64,000 nucleotides of DNA from assembly GCF_000725805.1 (NCBI RefSeq), contig NZ_JOFT01000038.1, forward strand, positions 1 through 64,000, given 5' to 3'. Position numbers and translations under genes: made by a program. This document shows, piece after piece, positions 60,317-64,000 of this stretch. This stretch comes from Streptomyces xanthophaeus. Lineage in GTDB: Bacteria > Actinomycetota > Actinomycetes > Streptomycetales > Streptomycetaceae. The notes under the pieces are model-generated. The model did not search any database, was not told where the DNA came from, and saw nothing but the letters and a program-made list of their open reading frames with translations. Within the stretch, counting starts at the first letter, position 1, and each line of letters begins with the position of its first letter.

Positions 60317-61810
60317 ATGGCGACCGGTACGGACGAGCAGGCGCAGGCGCAGGCACAGGCAGGGCCCGCCGGGGCGGCGGGGGTGGCCAGGCCTGCCGGG
60401 GTGGCAGGGGTGACGGGGACTGCCGGGCCTGGCGGGGTGGCCAGGCCTGCAGGGGTGGCAGGGGTGACGGGGACCGCCGGGGCGGCGGGGGTGGCCGGAC
60501 CCGTCAGGGCGGCAGGGGTGGCAGGGACCGCCGGGGCTGCCGGTGGCGCGGAGGCCGGGGCTGCCAAAGGCGCGGCGGCGGGGGTGACAGGGTCCGCCGG
60601 GGCGGCCGGGACCGCGGAGGTCGGGGCTGCCGGAAGCGCGGCGGCGCGGGCTGCCGAAGCCGCGGGGGCCGGGGCCGACGAGCGGCTGCGGCGGTGGCGG
60701 ATGGTGCTCGGCGGGGGCGAGGCCGACGGGACCGGCCGTGCGCTGACCGGGCGGGACGCGGCGATGGACGCCGCGCTCGGCGCGCTCTACGGCGGCGGTG
60801 CCGGCGGCTCCCGCAAGGCGCCGGGGGAGCGGTCGGCGGGGCTCGGCGGCTCCGCGCCCCACGTGGCCCGCTGGCTCGGCGACATCCGCACGTACTTCCC
60901 CACCTCGGTGGTCCAGGTCATGCAGCGGGACGCCATCGAGCGCCTCGGCCTGTCCTCGCTGCTGCTGGAGCCCGAGATGCTGGAGGCCGTCGAACCCGAC
61001 GTCCACTTGGTCGGCACCCTGCTCTCCCTGCACAAGGCGATGCCCGAGACGACGAAGGAGACCGCACGGGCCGTGGTCCGCAAGGTGGTCGAACAGCTGG
61101 AGAAGCGCCTGGCCACCCGTACCCGGGCCACGCTCACGGGCGCCCTCGACCGCTCCGCCCGGATCAGCCGCCCCCGCCACCACGACATCGACTGGAACCG
61201 CACGATCCGGGCCAACCTCAAGAACTACCTGCCCGAGTACCGCACCGTCGTCCCCGAACGGCTCATCGGGTACGGCCGAGCGGCCCAGTCGGTGAAGAAG
61301 GAGGTGATCCTCTGCATCGACCAGTCCGGATCGATGGCGGCTTCCGTCGTCTACGCCTCCGTCTTCGGTGCCGTCCTCGCCTCCATGCGCTCCCTCGCCA
61401 CCCGCCTCGTCGTCTTCGACACCGCCGTCGTCGACCTGACGGACCAGCTCGACGACCCGGTGGACGTGCTCTTCGGCACCCAGCTGGGCGGCGGCACCGA
61501 CATCAACCGGGCCCTCGCCTACTGCCAGTCGAAGATCACCCGGCCTGCCGACACCGTCGTCGTCCTCATCAGTGATCTTTACGAGGGCGGCATACGCAAC
61601 GAGATGCTCAAGAGGGTGGCCGCCATGAAGGGGGCGGGGGTCGAGTTCGTGACCCTGCTCGCCCTCTCCGACGAGGGGGCCCCCGCCTACGACCGGGAAC
61701 ACGCCGCGGCCCTGGCCGCGCTCGGCGCACCGGCATTCGCCTGCACCCCCGACCTGTTCCCGGAGGTAATGGCCGCGGCCCTGGAGAAGCGGCCCCTGCC
61801 CGTGCCCTGA
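60317..61810 (+). CDS. VWA domain (CoxE-like) protein with collagen-like N-terminus
   Basis: The 497-residue protein starts with about 120 residues of Ala/Gly/Val/Thr/Pro repeats, including two 18-residue copies beginning VARPAGVAGVTGTAG. A helical region (ADERLRRWRMVLGGGEADGTG ... IDWNRTIRANLKNYLPEYRTVVPERL) leads to a C-terminal VWA domain with MIDAS Asp335-Ser337-Ser339 (CIDQSGSM), QLGGGTDINRAL and VLISDLYEGG. VWA partners present substrates to MoxR ATPases. ATG 60317 follows AGGGGGAC. It is the third gene of the MoxR operon. Confidence 0.9.
   Translation: MATGTDEQAQAQAQAGPAGAAGVARPAGVAGVTGTAGPGGVARPAGVAGVTGTAGAAGVAGPVRAAGVAGTAGAAGGAEAGAAKGAAAGVTGSAGAAGTAEVGAAGSAAARAAEAAGAGADERLRRWRMVLGGGEADGTGRALTGRDAAMDAALGALYGGGAGGSRKAPGERSAGLGGSAPHVARWLGDIRTYFPTSVVQVMQRDAIERLGLSSLLLEPEMLEAVEPDVHLVGTLLSLHKAMPETTKETARAVVRKVVEQLEKRLATRTRATLTGALDRSARISRPRHHDIDWNRTIRANLKNYLPEYRTVVPERLIGYGRAAQSVKKEVILCIDQSGSMAASVVYASVFGAVLASMRSLATRLVVFDTAVVDLTDQLDDPVDVLFGTQLGGGTDINRALAYCQSKITRPADTVVVLISDLYEGGIRNEMLKRVAAMKGAGVEFVTLLALSDEGAPAYDREHAAALAALGAPAFACTPDLFPEVMAAALEKRPLPVP
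60382..60482 (+). repeat. 54-base in-frame tandem repeat in the VWA gene
   Basis: Copies begin at 60382 and 60436 (GGTGGCCAGG...), 54 bases apart, with few visible differences. They encode an 18-residue Gly/Ala/Val unit, so the N-terminal tail has expanded by duplication. Confidence 0.8.
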
Positions 61811-61875
61811 CGGGATGCCGCTGTGAATGGGCTGATCGCACGAAGTTCCAGCTCAACCGTGAGGCGTTCTGTGAC

Positions 61876-61997
61876 AGGTATCACCGCTCAGGTGTGATCT
61901 GCGATTTAGGGACCTACGTCCCACGGGGATAACCTGCGGGACGGACATGCCGCGTCCACGGTCACCGTGTGCGCCTTCCTTGTGACAGCGCCGTCAC
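61876..61997. promoter_or_regulatory. sucC upstream region with GTGAC-type inverted repeats
   Basis: Two GTGAC-based elements occur: GTGACAGGTATCACC near 61871-61885, and GTGAC-AGCGCC-GTCAC at 61982-61997 as a perfect 5-6-5 inverted repeat. A weak promoter (TTTAGG 61905-61910, 17 bases, GATAAC 61928-61933) lies between them. The regulator is unknown. Confidence 0.35.
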
Positions 61998-62078
61998 GTT
62001 GCCCTCCGCGGCACGCCCACGCAGATAGCAGAAAACCGCGAATCACTGCGAATCTTTGAAGACAAGGGACGGACGCGC

Positions 62079-63257
62079 GTGGACCTGTTCGAGTACCAGG
62101 CGAGGGACCTCTTCGCCAAGCACGGTGTACCGGTGCTGGCCGGTGAAGTCATCGACACGCCTGAGGCGGCTCGCGAGGCCACCGAGCGGCTGGGCGGCAA
62201 GTCGGTCGTCAAGGCGCAGGTGAAGGTCGGCGGCCGCGGCAAGGCCGGTGGCGTGAAGCTGGCCGCCACCCCGGACGAGGCAGTCGCCCGGGCGACGGAC
62301 ATCCTCGGCATGGACATCAAGGGCCACACGGTCCACAAGGTGATGATCGCCGAGACTGCTCCCGAGATCCTCGAGGAGTACTACGTCTCGTACCTCCTCG
62401 ACCGCACCAACCGCACCTTCCTGGCCATGGCCTCGGTCGCGGGCGGCATGGACATCGAGCAGGTCGCCGAGGAGACCCCGGAGAAGCTCGCCAAGGTCCC
62501 GGTGAACGCCAACGAGGGCGTGACCATCGAGAAGGCCCGCGAGATCGTCGCGCTGGCGAAGTTCCCGGCCGAGGTCGCCGAGCAGGTCGCCGAGGTCCTC
62601 GTGACCCTGTGGGACACCTTCATCGCCGAGGACGCGCTCCTCGTCGAGGTCAACCCGCTCGCGAAGGTCGCCTCCGGCGACGTCATCGCGCTCGACGGCA
62701 AGGTCTCGCTCGACGAGAACGCCGAGTTCCGCCAGCCGGGCCACGAGGAGTTCGTGGACCACGCGGCCGCGAACCCGCTCGAGGCCGCCGCCAAGGCGAA
62801 GAACCTCAACTACGTGAAGCTCGACGGCGAGGTCGGCATCATCGGCAACGGCGCGGGTCTCGTCATGAGCACCCTCGACGTCGTCGCGTACGCCGGCGAG
62901 AACCACGGCGGCGTCAAGCCCGCCAACTTCCTGGACATCGGCGGTGGCGCCTCCGCCGCCGTCATGGCCAACGGTCTCGAGATCATCCTCGGTGACCCGG
63001 ACGTCAAGTCCGTCTTCGTCAACGTCTTCGGTGGCATCACCGCGTGCGACGAGGTCGCCAACGGCATCGTCCAGGCGCTGCAGCTGCTCGAGGACAAGGG
63101 CGAGGCGGTCACCAAGCCGCTGGTCGTCCGTCTCGACGGCAACAACGCCGAGCTGGGTCGCAAGATCCTCTCGGACGCCAACCACCCGCTGGTCCAGCGC
63201 GTGGACACCATGGACGGCGCGGCCGACAAGGCCGCCGAGCTCGCGGCTGCGAAGTAA
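62079..63257 (+). CDS. sucC: succinyl-CoA synthetase beta subunit
   Basis: This 392-residue ADP/GDP-forming succinate-CoA ligase beta chain carries out the TCA-cycle step that makes ATP or GTP from succinyl-CoA. The ATP-grasp domain starts [24 protein letters not shown], with [18 protein letters not shown] and the metal-site region [13 protein letters not shown]. The C-terminal ligase domain has [17 protein letters not shown] and [42 protein letters not shown]. Length is normal. GTG 62079 follows AAGGGACGG. It is 21 bases upstream of sucD and co-transcribed. Confidence 0.97.
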   Translation: MDLFEYQARDLFAKHGVPVLAGEVIDTPEAAREATERLGGKSVVKAQVKVGGRGKAGGVKLAATPDEAVARATDILGMDIKGHTVHKVMIAETAPEILEEYYVSYLLDRTNRTFLAMASVAGGMDIEQVAEETPEKLAKVPVNANEGVTIEKAREIVALAKFPAEVAEQVAEVLVTLWDTFIAEDALLVEVNPLAKVASGDVIALDGKVSLDENAEFRQPGHEEFVDHAAANPLEAAAKAKNLNYVKLDGEVGIIGNGAGLVMSTLDVVAYAGENHGGVKPANFLDIGGGASAAVMANGLEIILGDPDVKSVFVNVFGGITACDEVANGIVQALQLLEDKGEAVTKPLVVRLDGNNAELGRKILSDANHPLVQRVDTMDGAADKAAELAAAK

Positions 63258-63278
63258 GGGCAGAGGTCACAGACTCAC

Positions 63279-64000
63279 ATGGCTATCTTCCTCAACAAGG
63301 ACAGCAAGGTCATCGTCCAGGGCATGACCGGTGCCACGGGCATGAAGCACACCAAGCTGATGCTGGCTGACGGCACCAACATCGTCGGCGGCGTGAACCC
63401 GCGCAAGGCCGGCACCACCGTCGACTTCGACGGCACCGAGGTCCCGGTCTTCGGCTCCGTCGCCGAGGCGATGGAGAAGACGGGCGCCAACGTCTCCGTC
63501 CTCTTCGTCCCGCCGGCCTTCGCCAAGGCCGCCGTCGTCGAGGCCATCGACGCCGAGATCCCGCTGGCCGTCGTCATCACCGAGGGCATCGCGGTGCACG
63601 ACTCCGCCGCCTTCTGGGCGTACGCGACCGCCAAGGGCAACAAGACCCGGATCATCGGCCCGAACTGCCCGGGTCTGATCACCCCCGGCCAGTCCAACGC
63701 CGGCATCATCCCGGGCGACATCACCAAGCCCGGCCGCATCGGTCTCGTGTCCAAGTCCGGCACGCTGACCTACCAGATGATGTACGAGCTCCGTGACATC
63801 GGCTTCTCCTCCGCCGTCGGCATCGGTGGCGACCCGGTCATCGGCACGACGCACATCGACGCCCTCGCGGCGTTCGAGGCCGACCCCGACACCGACCTGA
63901 TCGTCATGATCGGCGAGATCGGCGGCGACGCCGAGGAGCGTGCGGCGGACTTCATCGCGAAGAACGTCACCAAGCCGGTCGTCGGTTACGTCGCGGGCTT
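63279..64000 (+). CDS. sucD: succinyl-CoA synthetase alpha subunit (5' part, runs off the window)
   Basis: The first 240 codons of the alpha chain are present; the gene continues beyond 64000. The CoA-binding domain starts [33 protein letters not shown], followed by [20 protein letters not shown] and [14 protein letters not shown]. The ligase domain has [39 protein letters not shown]. The active-site His that is transiently phosphorylated is expected just past the window end. ATG 63279 lies 21 bases after the sucC stop. Confidence 0.97.
   Translation, partial: MAIFLNKDSKVIVQGMTGATGMKHTKLMLADGTNIVGGVNPRKAGTTVDFDGTEVPVFGSVAEAMEKTGANVSVLFVPPAFAKAAVVEAIDAEIPLAVVITEGIAVHDSAAFWAYATAKGNKTRIIGPNCPGLITPGQSNAGIIPGDITKPGRIGLVSKSGTLTYQMMYELRDIGFSSAVGIGGDPVIGTTHIDALAAFEADPDTDLIVMIGEIGGDAEERAADFIAKNVTKPVVGYVAG

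Overview
The window is a segment of a Streptomyces chromosome core region. The DNA is very GC-rich with strong third-position GC bias and frequent GTG starts. It carries a recognisable developmental cluster (whiD, bldM and an ECF sigma factor of the ShbA type) and a groES-groEL1 operon with CIRCE operators. From memory, the gene order from groES through bldM, guaB, the Ser/Thr kinase cluster, guaA, pcrA and icmB to sucCD follows the Streptomyces coelicolor chromosome. I saw no insertion sequence, prophage, CRISPR array, tRNA or rRNA.

Layout. 0.1-4.9 kb (minus): response regulator, sensor kinase, LytR-CpsA-Psr protein and an FtsW/RodA-type SEDS protein, probably one cell-envelope operon. 5.2-7.5 kb: groES-groEL1 behind a promoter overlapped by two CIRCE elements. 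7.5-10.8 kb: a SnoaL-type protein, a short-chain dehydrogenase, a MOSC protein and a divergent LysR regulator. 10.9-16.2 kb: whiD and bldM (divergent), a ShbA-like sigma factor, guaB and guaB3. 16.3-21.0 kb (minus): an M16-type peptidase, a helical protein, a four-helix membrane protein and an NDP-sugar dehydrogenase homologue that has lost its catalytic residues. 21.2-30.3 kb: glpD, then three membrane-anchored Hanks-type kinases, the middle one clearly a pseudokinase with a split kinase fold. 30.4-33.9 kb: succinic-semialdehyde dehydrogenase and a GMC oxidoreductase. 34.3-37.4 kb: chorismate mutase with a hairpin leader, guaA, and a class II aldolase-fold protein without zinc ligands. 37.4-46.7 kb: membrane proteins, a divergent PspC-domain pair with a two-component system, an esterase, an NlpC/P60 hydrolase, and an ArsR/hydrolase pair with two perfect or near-perfect operators. 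47.0-52.8 kb: pcrA, an M23 peptidase, a lipase and an orphan icmB. 52.8-61.8 kb: a minisatellite-like stretch followed by a five-gene MoxR/VWA/SWIM neighbourhood. 61.8 kb to the end: sucC and the 5' part of sucD.

Common themes are envelope growth and sensing (SEDS, LCP, NlpC/P60, M23, membrane kinases, PspC), sporulation control (whiD, bldM, sigma factor), guanine nucleotide synthesis (guaB, guaB3, guaA) and central carbon metabolism (sucCD, gabD, glpD). The best candidate for a poorly described system is the MoxR-DUF5682-VWA operon with the divergent SWIM and DUF5691 genes. Its composition resembles the uncharacterised E. coli yehLMPQ set. Second is the kinase trio with its built-in pseudokinase and a shared type of extracytoplasmic domain.

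All assignments come from reading motifs by eye. No database search or structure prediction was run.
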